A DNA stretch of 64,000 bases, taken from contig JAVHXV010000002.1 of the NCBI GenBank assembly GCA_031119475.1, positions 124,001-188,000 of the forward strand. Direction: 5' to 3'. Positions 1 to 8,736 of this stretch are shown here, in pieces. The position numbers and the translations under genes were made by a program. The notes below the pieces were generated by a model, which saw only the letters and a program-made list of their open reading frames with translations, was not told the origin of the DNA and did no database searches. The DNA comes from Pedobacter sp. GTDB lineage: Bacteria; Bacteroidota; Bacteroidia; Sphingobacteriales; Sphingobacteriaceae. Each line of letters begins with the position of its first letter. Within the stretch, counting starts at the first letter, position 1.

Positions 1-1
1 A

Positions 2-1348
2 CTCAAAAGATTAGAAATTACTTTACAAGATAGCCTTGAAAAAAATACAACCTATACCTTAAATTTTGGCAAGGCAGTTACAGACATCAACGAAGGCAAT
101 GCCATTAAAAATTTTAGTTATGTTTTTTCGACTGGACCACGCATCGACTCGCTGAGCATTGCTGGCAGCGTAAAAAACGCACTTACGCTACAACCTGAAA
201 TCGATGCCATTGTATTGGCCATTCCCCTAGCAAGGGACAGCATTTTCGGCAAAAGAAAACCATCCATCTATACGGTCACTGACAGTAGTGGAAATTTCAA
301 GCTGAACAACCTTAAAAAAGATCAATACAAGATTTATGCGCTCAAGGAAAAAAGCGGCGATAAAATCTATCAGCAATTTAATGATGAAGTTGGTTTCATC
401 AAAGATCCGATCACACTAGACCGAAATATAGATTCGCTTCAGCTGACCATCTTTAAGGAATTGGCTTCAGTATTCAGGATCATCGATAGAAAATTGAACA
501 ATGATGGCAGCATCAGCATGAACTTCAACCAGCAATTAAGAAAGCCAAGTATCCAAGTGATTGATCCGATGGCAATTGACCAGGGAAAGCTCGTCCAGTT
601 TAACCGCACCAATGACTCGGTCAGGGTCTGGCTGGCTGATCTCAGTTTTGATTCGGTTAAGGTTGTGATCAAGGATGAGCAAAAGGGCCTTGATACCGTA
701 AAGTTTACCCGTGGAAAAAAAGAGACCTATACCCGGAATATCACTGCCGGAGATAATCTCCAGAGCGGACTTTTAAACCCGAATAACGACCTACAACTGT
801 CGTTCAATTTCCCGATCCAATCTATTGATCCTGCTAAAATTACTTTACTAGAGGACTCTATCCCAAGAAAAGGTTTTACATTGGTAAAAGACAGTTCCAA
901 CATCTTAAACTATACGGTCAAATATCCCTGGAAGAAAAAGGAAAAATATATCCTTAAATTAAACGAAGGCGCATTGACCGCTATCTTCAATGCAAAAAAC
1001 AAGGAAATCAACAAGACTTTCATGCTCGGCAGTGAAGATGACTATGGTACCCTGACCTTGAAAATCAATGTTCCGGATACGGCCAAAAGCTATATTCTTG
1101 AAATCGTAAATGAAAAGAAAGATGTTGTTGTGACTACAAGAAAAATTGTGAAGAGCGGTCCGATAACCTTATTAAATTACAGGACCGGTACCTATTTTGC
1201 CCGCATTGTTTACGATGCCAATAAGAACGGAATATGGGATACGGGAAACATCAAAAGTGGTATCCAACCAGAAAAAATCTGGTACGTCCCCGGAGAATTG
1301 CGGTTGAGGGCCAATTGGATCCAGGAGGCTGAAGTAAATATTCCTTAA
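2..1348 (+). CDS. Ig-like domain surface protein, C-terminal part (5' end outside window)
   Basis: The reading frame is open from base 2 with no start needed inside the window, so this is the 3' part of a longer gene and the ATT/TTG-type starts near 215 are not real. The visible 448 residues are rich in beta-strand patterns and contain repeated stretches of the kind seen in bacterial Ig-like (SbsA/Big_5-type) domains, for example a segment on combining terms ending NPNNDLQLSFNFPIQ. The C-terminus has the motif YDANKNGIWDTGN, a pattern common at the end of Bacteroidetes Ig-like lipoproteins. Such proteins are normally exported and surface attached; the signal peptide would lie upstream and cannot be checked here. 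The stop codon abuts the stop of the convergent carbonic anhydrase gene. Family assignment is by recognition, the role is unknown. Confidence 0.75.
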   Translation, partial: LKRLEITLQDSLEKNTTYTLNFGKAVTDINEGNAIKNFSYVFSTGPRIDSLSIAGSVKNALTLQPEIDAIVLAIPLARDSIFGKRKPSIYTVTDSSGNFKLNNLKKDQYKIYALKEKSGDKIYQQFNDEVGFIKDPITLDRNIDSLQLTIFKELASVFRIIDRKLNNDGSISMNFNQQLRKPSIQVIDPMAIDQGKLVQFNRTNDSVRVWLADLSFDSVKVVIKDEQKGLDTVKFTRGKKETYTRNITAGDNLQSGLLNPNNDLQLSFNFPIQSIDPAKITLLEDSIPRKGFTLVKDSSNILNYTVKYPWKKKEKYILKLNEGALTAIFNAKNKEINKTFMLGSEDDYGTLTLKINVPDTAKSYILEIVNEKKDVVVTTRKIVKSGPITLLNYRTGTYFARIVYDANKNGIWDTGNIKSGIQPEKIWYVPGELRLRANWIQEAEVNIP

Positions 1349-1864
1349 CTACTCGGCATCAAACCATCCTGCATACATGATGTAATTATCTGGCAACCTG
1401 TTCAATAGTGCTCTTTGTTCTTCGGTAATGGGCTTTATTTTTTTCACTGGTGTACCGGCATAGATATAGCCACTTTCACAGATCATATTTTCTAGTACAA
1501 CAGATCCCGCGGCGATGATGCAATATTCGTTGACCACTGCATGGTCCATTACGATTGCTCCCATTCCGATCAAAACATTGTCTTTTACTTCACATCCGTG
1601 GACAATGGCATTATGGCCAACAGAAACTCGATTTCCAATATGCGTGGCAGCCTTTTGATAAGTAGCGTGGATCACAGCTCCATCCTGGATATTGGTTTCA
1701 TTTCCGATGGTGATTGAATTTACGTCTCCCCTGATCACTGCATTGAACCAGATGGAACAATGATTTCCCATCATCACATCGCCAACAAGCGTAGCATTTG
1801 GAGCAATGTAACAATCTTCTCCCCACTTAGGAAGCACATCTTTAACTGGTAGGATAACTGGCAT
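1349..1864 (-). CDS. Gamma-carbonic anhydrase family protein (YrdA/PaaY-like)
   Basis: A 171-residue left-handed beta-helix protein built from hexapeptide repeats (GDVMMGNHCSIWFNAVIRGD, then ITIGNETNIQDGAVIH and so on). His66, His84 and His89 sit where gamma-class carbonic anhydrases bind their metal (contexts VIHATY, VGHNAIVHGC). Members hydrate CO2 or act as acyl-CoA-related hydrolases; many in this family are inactive or untested as anhydrases, so activity is inferred. The length is the usual size for the YrdA/CaiE/PaaY group. The gene begins 6 bases after the nadB stop on the same strand, so the two are probably cotranscribed. There is no obvious functional link to NAD synthesis. Confidence 0.9.
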   Translation of the reverse strand: MPVILPVKDVLPKWGEDCYIAPNATLVGDVMMGNHCSIWFNAVIRGDVNSITIGNETNIQDGAVIHATYQKAATHIGNRVSVGHNAIVHGCEVKDNVLIGMGAIVMDHAVVNEYCIIAAGSVVLENMICESGYIYAGTPVKKIKPITEEQRALLNRLPDNYIMYAGWFDAE

Positions 1865-1870
1865 GGTTAA

Positions 1871-3457
1871 TTAGATAATTGTGTCCACTAATTGATTGGC
1901 ATGGTCGGGGTAATCGGTAGTGTAATGCAATCCCCTACTTTCTTTTCTGGCCTTGGCCGATTTAATGACCATATAAGCTACTTGGATAATATTTCTCAAT
2001 TCGCATAATTTAACCGATACCTTGCTTTTCTTGTAAAATTCTTCTGTTTCCTCGTACAATAAATATAACCTCCTCATGGCACGGTCTAATCTAAAATCAG
2101 ACCTGACAATGCCTACATAATCGCTCATGATCTTTTGTGTCTCGCGCAAATTATGCGTAACCAGGATATCTTCATTGATCTGCGTTACGCCCTGTTCATC
2201 CCAGTCTGGAATGTGCTCAGGAATTTCATTTTGCCGATAATTTTCTAATGCCGAAACAAAGATCCGATGTGCAAATACGGTTGCTTCAAGTAAAGAATTG
2301 GAAGCCAATCGGTTGGCACCATGAAGGCCAGTAGATGAAACTTCTCCACAAGCATATAGGTTTTTGATCGAAGACCTTCCAAATTCATCGACCAAAATCC
2401 CACCACACATGTAGTGCGAAGCTGGTGTAACTGGAATATAATCTTTGGTCATGTCGATCCCGATCGAAAGGCATTTGGCATAGATATTTGGAAAATGTTT
2501 AAGAATATCCGCTTTTTTCCGCATGGTGATGTCAAGGTAGACAAAATCATCGCCAGACTTCTTCATTTCATTATCTACCGCACGGGCAACGATATCACGC
2601 GGAGCCAAAGAACCACGTTCATCGTATTCGTACATAAATTCTTCGCCATTTCTTCTTCTTAGCACGCCACCGAATCCCCTAACGGCTTCAGAAATTAAAA
2701 AAGATGGATATTCGCCTGGATGGTATAGCGCAGTTGGATGGAACTGGATAAATTCCATGTTACGGATCTTGCCCTTTGCCCGATACACCATTGCCATCCC
2801 ATCACCAGTAGCAATTACGGGATTAGTGGTATTGGAATAGATGTGCCCTGCTCCACCAGAAGCCATCACCGTAACACATGCTAAGATTTTCTCCACATCG
2901 TTAAGCTCTGTATTAAAGGCATATATGCCATAACAGTTGATATCTGTAGTACTTTTATCCACATGCATGCCCAGATGATGTTGGGTAATCAGCTCCAGGC
3001 AATAGTAATGTGTTAATATCTCGATATTCGGGTTTTCATGGATCTGCCTGAGGAGTACATTCTCAATTTCATAGCCGGTAATATCCTTATAATGTAGCAC
3101 ACGATGCTCAGAGTGGCCACCTTCTTTGGCGAGGTCAAAAAATCCAGCATTATTTTTATCGAAATTAATGCCATAATCGATGATCTCCTGGATGCGCGAC
3201 GGACCTTCTTTGACTACGATTTCAACAATGCTTTCGTCGCAAAGTCCATCGCCGGCAATCAGTGTATCTTCAATATGTTTTTCGAAAGAATCGCCTTCAT
3301 CAACCACTACGGCCACCCCACCCTGTGCATATTTTGTATTGGATTCGTCTTCATTAGATTTGGTCACAATCAGCACCTTACCATGTTTTGCTGCCTTAAG
3401 TGCAAAACTTAGTCCGGCTATGCCTGAACCGATGACCAAGAAATCTACTTTTCTCAT
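1871..3457 (-). CDS. nadB: L-aspartate oxidase
   Basis: A 528-residue flavoprotein that oxidises L-aspartate to iminoaspartate, the first step of de novo NAD synthesis, in the cytoplasm. The N-terminus holds the FAD-binding motif VIGSGIAGLSFALKAA, followed by the fumarate-reductase/succinate-dehydrogenase family landmarks TKYAQGGVAVV, GAGHIYSNTTNP, EFIQFHPTALY and the FAD-clasping segment GLHGANRLASNSLLEA. The C-terminal helical domain (RDFRLDRAMRRL region) is present, so the protein is full length. The gene is divergent from nadA, which makes the partner enzyme, across a 424-bp region with repeated AATCGT motifs. The ATG at 3457 gives the GxGxxG motif at the expected distance from the start. 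Confidence 0.97.
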   Translation of the reverse strand: MRKVDFLVIGSGIAGLSFALKAAKHGKVLIVTKSNEDESNTKYAQGGVAVVVDEGDSFEKHIEDTLIAGDGLCDESIVEIVVKEGPSRIQEIIDYGINFDKNNAGFFDLAKEGGHSEHRVLHYKDITGYEIENVLLRQIHENPNIEILTHYYCLELITQHHLGMHVDKSTTDINCYGIYAFNTELNDVEKILACVTVMASGGAGHIYSNTTNPVIATGDGMAMVYRAKGKIRNMEFIQFHPTALYHPGEYPSFLISEAVRGFGGVLRRRNGEEFMYEYDERGSLAPRDIVARAVDNEMKKSGDDFVYLDITMRKKADILKHFPNIYAKCLSIGIDMTKDYIPVTPASHYMCGGILVDEFGRSSIKNLYACGEVSSTGLHGANRLASNSLLEATVFAHRIFVSALENYRQNEIPEHIPDWDEQGVTQINEDILVTHNLRETQKIMSDYVGIVRSDFRLDRAMRRLYLLYEETEEFYKKSKVSVKLCELRNIIQVAYMVIKSAKARKESRGLHYTTDYPDHANQLVDTII

Positions 3458-3881
3458 GAGTTAACTATAAAAAATCAAATCGTGTTAAGAACATCAACAA
3501 TCGTGTTAAAAGAATGTATAAATTCAATCAACAACTATTTTTGAATGTTTAAAGCTAAGGTAAAAAGGTAATTTGACACAATCTTTTACATTATTTTTAA
3601 GCAACTTTGCCTAGTTTATCAACTTTTTGCCACACTATTAACAATACACATTTTGCTATTGAAAAGTTTATGGCGCATAAAGCATTTCATTGTAAATCAA
3701 TCGAAAAATAAAATAAATCGTCATGTTAAATGTTGGTAAATATATGATAACTCATAATCGTTCATTTAAAATGAAAATTTATTCACACTACCAACACCCT
3801 AATAAACCATAAGAATCTTTTTATAAAAAATTAATTATAAATTATTGATGTGTGGAAGCCCGTATCTTTACCGTCGATAAA
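3458..3881. promoter_or_regulatory. Divergent nadB/nadA control region with repeated AATCGT-type motifs
   Basis: This AT-rich stretch of just over 400 bases between the divergent genes has no ORF. AATCGTGTTAA-like direct repeats lie at about 3479-3488 and 3500-3509, 21 bases apart (two helical turns) and 20-45 bases upstream of the nadB start. Related forms occur at 3716-3729 (AATCGTCATGTTAA) and 3756-3769 (AATCGTTCATTTAA). TATTTTTG at about 3536-3543 and TATCTTTA at 3863-3870 match or nearly match the Bacteroidetes -7 box in the nadA direction. The repeats are plausible operator sites for a NAD-responsive regulator, but no regulator gene is in the window. Confidence 0.5.
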
Positions 3882-4886
3882 ATGCAAATGAAAATGGAAG
3901 TTGTAGAAGAATTAAACAGAAAAGGCTACATAGAGGAAGAAATTGATCCTACACTCGATCTATTTGAAGAAATAGAGAAACTTAAGAAACAAAAGAATGC
4001 TGTAATATTGGCCCATTATTATCAGGAGCCTGATATACAGGATATTGCAGATTATATTGGAGACAGTTTAGGTTTGTCGCAAGAGGCTGCCAAAACAGAT
4101 GCTGATGTGATTGTATTTGCTGGTGTCCATTTTATGGCAGAAACGGCAAAAATTCTATCGCCACAAAAAACAGTATTATTGCCCGATCTGAAGGCCGGTT
4201 GTTCGCTGGCAGATAGTTGTCCACCACACCTGTTCAAGAAATTTAAGGAAAAATATCCCGATCATGTGGTAATTACCTATGTCAATTGCACAGCTGAACT
4301 CAAGGCTTTGAGTGATATTGTCTGCACCTCTACCAATGCCGTACAGATTGTGGAAAGCTTACCAAAAGACCAGGGGATTATTTTTGGTCCGGATCGGAAT
4401 CTGGGTGCTTGGGTAGCAAAAAAAACTGGTCGTGACCTGGTTTTATGGAATGGTGCCTGCATGGTACACGAGATATTTTCTCGTGAAAAGATAACGAAAT
4501 TGAAGGAAAGGCATCCAAATGCCAAGTTTATTGCACATCCAGAATGTGAAGAATCGGTATTGGCCATGGCCGATTATATCGGTTCGACCACTGGTCTGTT
4601 GAAATATTCGATCAATAGTGATGCACAGGAATTTATTGTAGCAACAGAAAGTGGGATCATCCATCAAATGGAAAAAGCCAATCCGACAAAAACATTTATC
4701 CCTGCCCCGCCAAGCAACAGTTGTGCCTGCAACGATTGCCCTTACATGAAGAGAAATACCTTGGAAAAACTTTACCTCTGCCTTAAAAATGGTTTACCGG
4801 AAGTAGATGTTCCTGCGGATATTATTGTAGCTGCCCGTAAGCCCATCGAAAGGATGTTGGAAATTTCTGCCAGCTTGGGTTTATAG
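3882..4886 (+). CDS. nadA: Quinolinate synthase
   Basis: A 334-residue [4Fe-4S] enzyme that condenses iminoaspartate with dihydroxyacetone phosphate to quinolinate. Landmarks: [20 protein letters not shown] near residue 40, [17 protein letters not shown], and cysteine ligands Cys107 ([10 protein letters not shown]), Cys193 (GACMVHE) and one of the Cys281/283/286 cluster ([13 protein letters not shown]). Three cysteines are the known cluster ligands of NadA. A GTG at 3852 would add ten residues, but it lies upstream of a near-consensus -7 box (TATCTTTA, 3863-3870); I prefer ATG 3882, with ATG 3888 and 3894 also possible. The gene is divergent from nadB; no nadC is visible here. Confidence 0.95.
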   Translation: MQMKMEVVEELNRKGYIEEEIDPTLDLFEEIEKLKKQKNAVILAHYYQEPDIQDIADYIGDSLGLSQEAAKTDADVIVFAGVHFMAETAKILSPQKTVLLPDLKAGCSLADSCPPHLFKKFKEKYPDHVVITYVNCTAELKALSDIVCTSTNAVQIVESLPKDQGIIFGPDRNLGAWVAKKTGRDLVLWNGACMVHEIFSREKITKLKERHPNAKFIAHPECEESVLAMADYIGSTTGLLKYSINSDAQEFIVATESGIIHQMEKANPTKTFIPAPPSNSCACNDCPYMKRNTLEKLYLCLKNGLPEVDVPADIIVAARKPIERMLEISASLGL

Positions 4887-4946
4887 ATTATTGTAATAGG
4901 CATTCATCATTCAATGCCCATCGCCGACCGCTTAACGCTAAACATT

Positions 4947-5987
4947 ATGTTTGAAAACAAAGAACGTACATCATTAACAGAATTAGGGGAATTTGGTCTC
5001 ATCAAGCACCTGACCGAACATTTTAAAATTGCGCACGAAAGTAGTGTAAAAGGTGTGGGTGATGATTCCGCAGTGCTGAATTTTGACCATAAACAGGTCT
5101 TGATCTCAACCGACCTGCTATTGGAAGGCATCCATTTTGATTTGGCCTATGTTCCCTTGATGCACTTGGGCTATAAAGCTGTTCAGGTAAACCTGAGCGA
5201 CATTTATGCCATGAATGGCATGGCTACGCAAATCACTGTTTCCCTGGGTGTTTCGAGCAAATTTCCCTTAGAAGCCATTGAGGAAATCTATAAGGGAATT
5301 GCCTTGGCCTGCAATAAATTTAACATCGACCTGGTTGGGGGCGATACATCAGCAAGTAGACAGGGTCTTGTAATCAGCGTGACCAGTATTGGATATGCAG
5401 AAAAAGATGATGTGGTGTATAGAAATGGTGCGCAAGAAGGCGACTTATTATGTGTTTCTGGAGACTTGGGAGGTGCTTATGTCGGACTTCAGATTTTAGA
5501 ACGTGAAAAACAGATTTTTTTAGAAAATCCGCAGCTGCAACCAGATCTGGAAGGAAAGGATTACATCATCGAGCGACAACTTAAACCAGAAGGAAGAAAA
5601 GACATGGTCGACCTGTTGGCACAGCTGAAGATCAAACCTACCGCAATGATCGATGTTTCTGATGGATTGGCTTCCGAAATCCTGCATATCTGTAACCAAT
5701 CGGAAAAGGGCTGTACGATCTATGAAGATAAATTACCGATCGATCCGATGACCTACGAAACTGCCCGTGAGCTCGGATTGGATCCAACAGTTTGTGCCCT
5801 AAATGGTGGAGAAGATTATGAACTCCTATTTACCATCAAACAGAGCGATTATCAAAAATTGAAAAATGATATCGATGTGAGCATCATTGGCCACATTACG
5901 GATAAAAATGAGGGCGTAAAAATGATCTCAAAATCGAACGTGGTGCACGAACTGAAAGCACAAGGATGGAATGCTTTTAAAAAGTAA
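4947..5987 (+). CDS. thiL: Thiamine-monophosphate kinase
   Basis: A 346-residue enzyme that phosphorylates thiamine monophosphate to the active cofactor thiamine pyrophosphate. It has the AIR-synthase-like fold signatures of ThiL: GVGDDSAVL near the N-terminus, STDLLLEGIHFD, VGGDTSASRQG, a central DVSDGLASEILHI and the C-terminal GGEDYELLFT. The length is typical. An upstream in-frame ATG at 4914 would add 11 residues with no family counterpart; ATG 4947 (MFENKERTSLTELGEFGLI) matches the family N-terminus. It is 60 bases downstream of nadA and on the same strand, so it may be cotranscribed, although no other thiamine gene is nearby. Confidence 0.95.
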   Translation: MFENKERTSLTELGEFGLIKHLTEHFKIAHESSVKGVGDDSAVLNFDHKQVLISTDLLLEGIHFDLAYVPLMHLGYKAVQVNLSDIYAMNGMATQITVSLGVSSKFPLEAIEEIYKGIALACNKFNIDLVGGDTSASRQGLVISVTSIGYAEKDDVVYRNGAQEGDLLCVSGDLGGAYVGLQILEREKQIFLENPQLQPDLEGKDYIIERQLKPEGRKDMVDLLAQLKIKPTAMIDVSDGLASEILHICNQSEKGCTIYEDKLPIDPMTYETARELGLDPTVCALNGGEDYELLFTIKQSDYQKLKNDIDVSIIGHITDKNEGVKMISKSNVVHELKAQGWNAFKK

Positions 5988-5994
5988 ATATAAT

Positions 5995-6717
5995 ATGAGT
6001 GAAAATAAAGCAATTGATGAATGGAAGGTTACAACTAAACGATTTGTAGCATTTATAGATATTATGGGATTTAAAGATATGGTGGCCAGAAAATCACATA
6101 ATGAAATTTATAAAATGATGATCAAAATAGATGATAGAAAGGCTTTAAATGAAAATATTAAATGGGGAGATAGGGAAGAGAAACTGGTATCATCAACGAC
6201 ATATTCTGATAGTATAATGATTTATTCTAAAGATAATTCTTTAGAATCATTGAGATCTTTTGTATGTACAGTTTCCGGCTTATCGGATGATTTACTTCTA
6301 GAAGGCATACCTCATAAAGGAGCTTTTGCTTTTGGAACTATGACTTTAGATAAAGATAAATCAATTTATTTTGGACAACCATTAATAGATGCATATTTAT
6401 TGCAAGAGGAAATTTATTTTTATGGAATCATTGGTCATGCATCAGCGGAATTAGAAATATCCAATATAGCTGATGGAGAACATGTCTCATTTCTAAAAAA
6501 TTATCCATGCCCTTTAAAGGGCAGTATTTCAAATCATTTAGTTATTTATCCAATGGATGCAAATATTCTTAAGCCTGGTGATAAAGAAGATTCAGAAAAA
6601 CTTATGAAAGCGGTAAGGGATTTAAGGTATAATACATCAGGTCATTTACGAAAGTATATTGATAATACTGAAAATTTTCTATCGATCATAGGAAACAAAA
6701 AGAAAAATATTATCTAA
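5995..6717 (+). CDS. Orphan protein resembling a class III nucleotide cyclase domain
   Basis: A 240-residue soluble protein. The pattern FVAFIDIMGF (residues 17-26, Asp22) resembles the first metal-binding strand of class III adenylate/guanylate cyclases. TYSDSIMIY (69-77, Asp72) resembles the second metal-binding loop, and GIPHKGAFAFG (104-114) followed by YFGQPLIDAYLL (125-136) resembles the later strand and helix. This is family resemblance by motif order only. By hand count, bases 6001-6120 hold 33 G+C of 120, against 27 of 60 at 5581-5640 in thiL, so the gene is strongly AT-rich and looks acquired. It starts 7 bases after thiL and its stop overlaps the convergent rmuC stop by four bases. 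No membrane, TIR or other effector gene adjoins it, so a Pycsar-type defence role is only a possibility. Confidence 0.55.
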   Translation: MSENKAIDEWKVTTKRFVAFIDIMGFKDMVARKSHNEIYKMMIKIDDRKALNENIKWGDREEKLVSSTTYSDSIMIYSKDNSLESLRSFVCTVSGLSDDLLLEGIPHKGAFAFGTMTLDKDKSIYFGQPLIDAYLLQEEIYFYGIIGHASAELEISNIADGEHVSFLKNYPCPLKGSISNHLVIYPMDANILKPGDKEDSEKLMKAVRDLRYNTSGHLRKYIDNTENFLSIIGNKKKNII

Positions 6718-7985
6718 TCCTCTTCCAAAAACTTGGAATCGATCTGTTTATTGGATTTATTTTTTGCGCCCAATTTCTTGATCTTCTCCACTTTGCCGAT
6801 CAGGTTGCCATTTCCATATTGAAGTTTCTTAAAAGCATCTTCATGGGCCTTCTGGGTAAGATCGATGTGCTTGCCCATTTTTTCCATATCTTCCAGAAAA
6901 CCAACAAATTTGTCATATAAAGACCCAGCCTCTTCGGCAATTTCAAATACATTTTTATTCTGACGGTCAACTTTCCAGATGCTGGCCACCGTACGCAATG
7001 TAGCCAATAATGTTGTTGGGCTTACGATCACTACCTTTCTGTCCCAGGCATAATTAAACAATTCATGATCTGCTTGTACCGTGATGCTGAATGATGATTC
7101 GATCGGCATAAAAAGCAGCACAAAATCTGGTGAATGGATCTGATATAGATTTTGGTAATTTTTGCCGGCCAGTCCGTCGATATGTGATTTAACCGAAGAA
7201 AGATGTTGCTTGAAATGTACCAATTTTTCGTCCTCAGTTTCTGCATTCATCATCCTTTCATAGGCAACAAGTGATATTTTTGAATCCACGATCAAATGTT
7301 TTTCATCTGGGAGATCAATGATCACATCTGGCTGAAATCTGGCGCCTTCGGCGCTATTTAAACTCGCCTGAATACGATACTCCCGATTTTTGACCAGTCC
7401 CGATCGTTCCAATACCCGCTCCAAGATCACTTCGCCCCAGTTGCCCTGCTTTTTAGAATCGCCTTTAAGTGCCTTTGTTAAATTATTGGCATCGGTCTGG
7501 ATTTGTTTGCTCTGGTCCATCAATTGAAAGATTACCCCTTTAAGTTGACTTCTTTCGGCAGCTTCGGTCTGATAGACCTTTTCTACTTTTTCTTCAAAAG
7601 ACTTGATGTTTGCTTTAAGTGGACTTAAAATATTGTCTATGTTAGTTTGATTTTGTGCCGTGAACTTGGCACTTTTTTCCTCCAATAGTTTATTGGCCAA
7701 AAGAGAAAATTCAGCTGTAAATTTCTCTTGTAGCGACTCCAGATTTTTTTGCTGTTCGGCCAATTTTTCGCGATGCGAATGGGCCAAAGCTTCAGCCTTG
7801 ATCAGCTTGCTCCGTTCTTCATGGAAACGTTCGCGAAGATCGTTGAGTTCATCCTGCAACTTGAGTTTTTCTTCCTTTAGGTAATTGAGCGCATCATTCT
7901 TCCCTTGCACAGCAGGTTTGCGCAACAATAGGGCAAGGATAAGCAACACTAAAACAATCAGTAAAACGATAACGGCAAATTCCAT
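6714..7985 (-). CDS. rmuC: DNA recombination protein RmuC
   Basis: A 423-residue protein with an N-terminal membrane anchor (residues about 3-22, very rich in Leu/Val), a long coiled coil of about residues 30-130, and the C-terminal RmuC domain with the signatures GNWGEVILERVLERSGL, FQPDVIIDLPDEKHLIVDSK and FVLLFMPIESSF. RmuC proteins are predicted nucleases that limit inversion and other rearrangements between repeats. The TATTTTTG box at 8003-8010 on the opposite strand lies 17 bases before the start codon. It stands alone, convergent with the AT-rich cyclase-like gene. Confidence 0.93.
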   Translation of the reverse strand: MEFAVIVLLIVLVLLILALLLRKPAVQGKNDALNYLKEEKLKLQDELNDLRERFHEERSKLIKAEALAHSHREKLAEQQKNLESLQEKFTAEFSLLANKLLEEKSAKFTAQNQTNIDNILSPLKANIKSFEEKVEKVYQTEAAERSQLKGVIFQLMDQSKQIQTDANNLTKALKGDSKKQGNWGEVILERVLERSGLVKNREYRIQASLNSAEGARFQPDVIIDLPDEKHLIVDSKISLVAYERMMNAETEDEKLVHFKQHLSSVKSHIDGLAGKNYQNLYQIHSPDFVLLFMPIESSFSITVQADHELFNYAWDRKVVIVSPTTLLATLRTVASIWKVDRQNKNVFEIAEEAGSLYDKFVGFLEDMEKMGKHIDLTQKAHEDAFKKLQYGNGNLIGKVEKIKKLGAKNKSNKQIDSKFLEED

Positions 7986-8002
7986 TTTGCTAAAATTTTT
8001 AT

Positions 8003-8010
8003 CAAAAATA
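8003..8010 (-). promoter_or_regulatory. -7 box for rmuC
   Basis: TATTTTTG on the minus strand matches the Bacteroidetes -7 consensus TAnnTTTG, 17 bases before the rmuC ATG at 7985. No convincing -33 TTG is visible. Confidence 0.5.
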
Positions 8011-8082
8011 AGGAAAAAATTCCATGCTTTACTTACGGGAAACCTTTAACATTTTTTATCATTTTAAAAGTAGGATAAGCGA

Positions 8083-8090
8083 TATCTTTG
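8083..8090 (+). promoter_or_regulatory. -7 box for the small secreted protein pair
   Basis: TATCTTTG matches the TAnnTTTG consensus and lies 36 bases before the ATG at 8127. It is divergent from the rmuC promoter. Confidence 0.5.
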
Positions 8091-8126
8091 AGCTGACCTA
8101 CAAGTTGATAGGAAAATGGAGTTGAA

Positions 8127-8735
8127 ATGATAAAGAAAATAATACTGTTGTGTCTAATTCATATCCCTTTAATTGGATTTGCACAGCGTGCCGATTATCG
8201 GATCAAATTGGAACTCAAGCCAGAAGATCCAAAAAAGGCCTATGAAATGGAAATCCTGAAAACCAATGAAAGTATCAAGATTGTTTACAGGACTGTTGAT
8301 AGCATTGCAAAAATTGAGGTGCCGACCGATGACATGCAGGCCATTAAAAGGTTAGTGGCTAAGAAAACATTGGACAGCCTGGAAAGCGATTCCCTCTATC
8401 ATTTTCAGCAGCAGATCGATTCGTTGAAAAAGGCAAAAACTTACTTTAAAAGTGACAGTACCGTTGTTTTTAGCAGCACCCATAAGAATTATTTTCAATT
8501 TGTGGAAACCGTATTGAAATCATCAGATCAAGTATTGACCGGGCAAATGGCAGTTCCTACAAGCAAGACACTCCTATCCTGTTTCCTTACGATGGATTAT
8601 CCAAATCTGCAGTCGCGCTACCTGTTTATCGAAGCCTTAGATCCCAAAAGCTATCCCATGGTTTCTAAGCTGGTACAGGACACCGAAGTGATTATTCGGG
8701 CGCATAAAAGCGTGATGCAAAAAAAGAACCAGTAG
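8127..8735 (+). CDS. Small secreted protein of unknown function (copy 1 of a related pair)
   Basis: A 202-residue protein with a clear Sec signal peptide (MIKKIILLCLIHIPLIGFAQ, cleavage after about residue 19-20). The mature part is charged and predicted alpha/beta, with no motif I recognise. It shares its layout with the next gene: an early SIKIVYRTVDS strand, a central helical DSLxxxxxQxxDSL stretch, then YFKSDSTVVF...YFQFVETVLKSSDQVL, which lines up with YTRDTIVIKG...YWQLLDSVLHATTETL in the neighbour. The two are therefore probably old tandem duplicates. One base separates their stop and start, so they form one operon. Likely periplasmic; function unknown. Confidence 0.8.
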   Translation: MIKKIILLCLIHIPLIGFAQRADYRIKLELKPEDPKKAYEMEILKTNESIKIVYRTVDSIAKIEVPTDDMQAIKRLVAKKTLDSLESDSLYHFQQQIDSLKKAKTYFKSDSTVVFSSTHKNYFQFVETVLKSSDQVLTGQMAVPTSKTLLSCFLTMDYPNLQSRYLFIEALDPKSYPMVSKLVQDTEVIIRAHKSVMQKKNQ

Positions 8736-8736
8736 C

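Noticed and set aside
5995..6717. A complete Pycsar defence system
   Set aside because: No transmembrane, TIR or other effector gene lies next to the cyclase-like gene (thiL and rmuC flank it), so only an orphan is supported.
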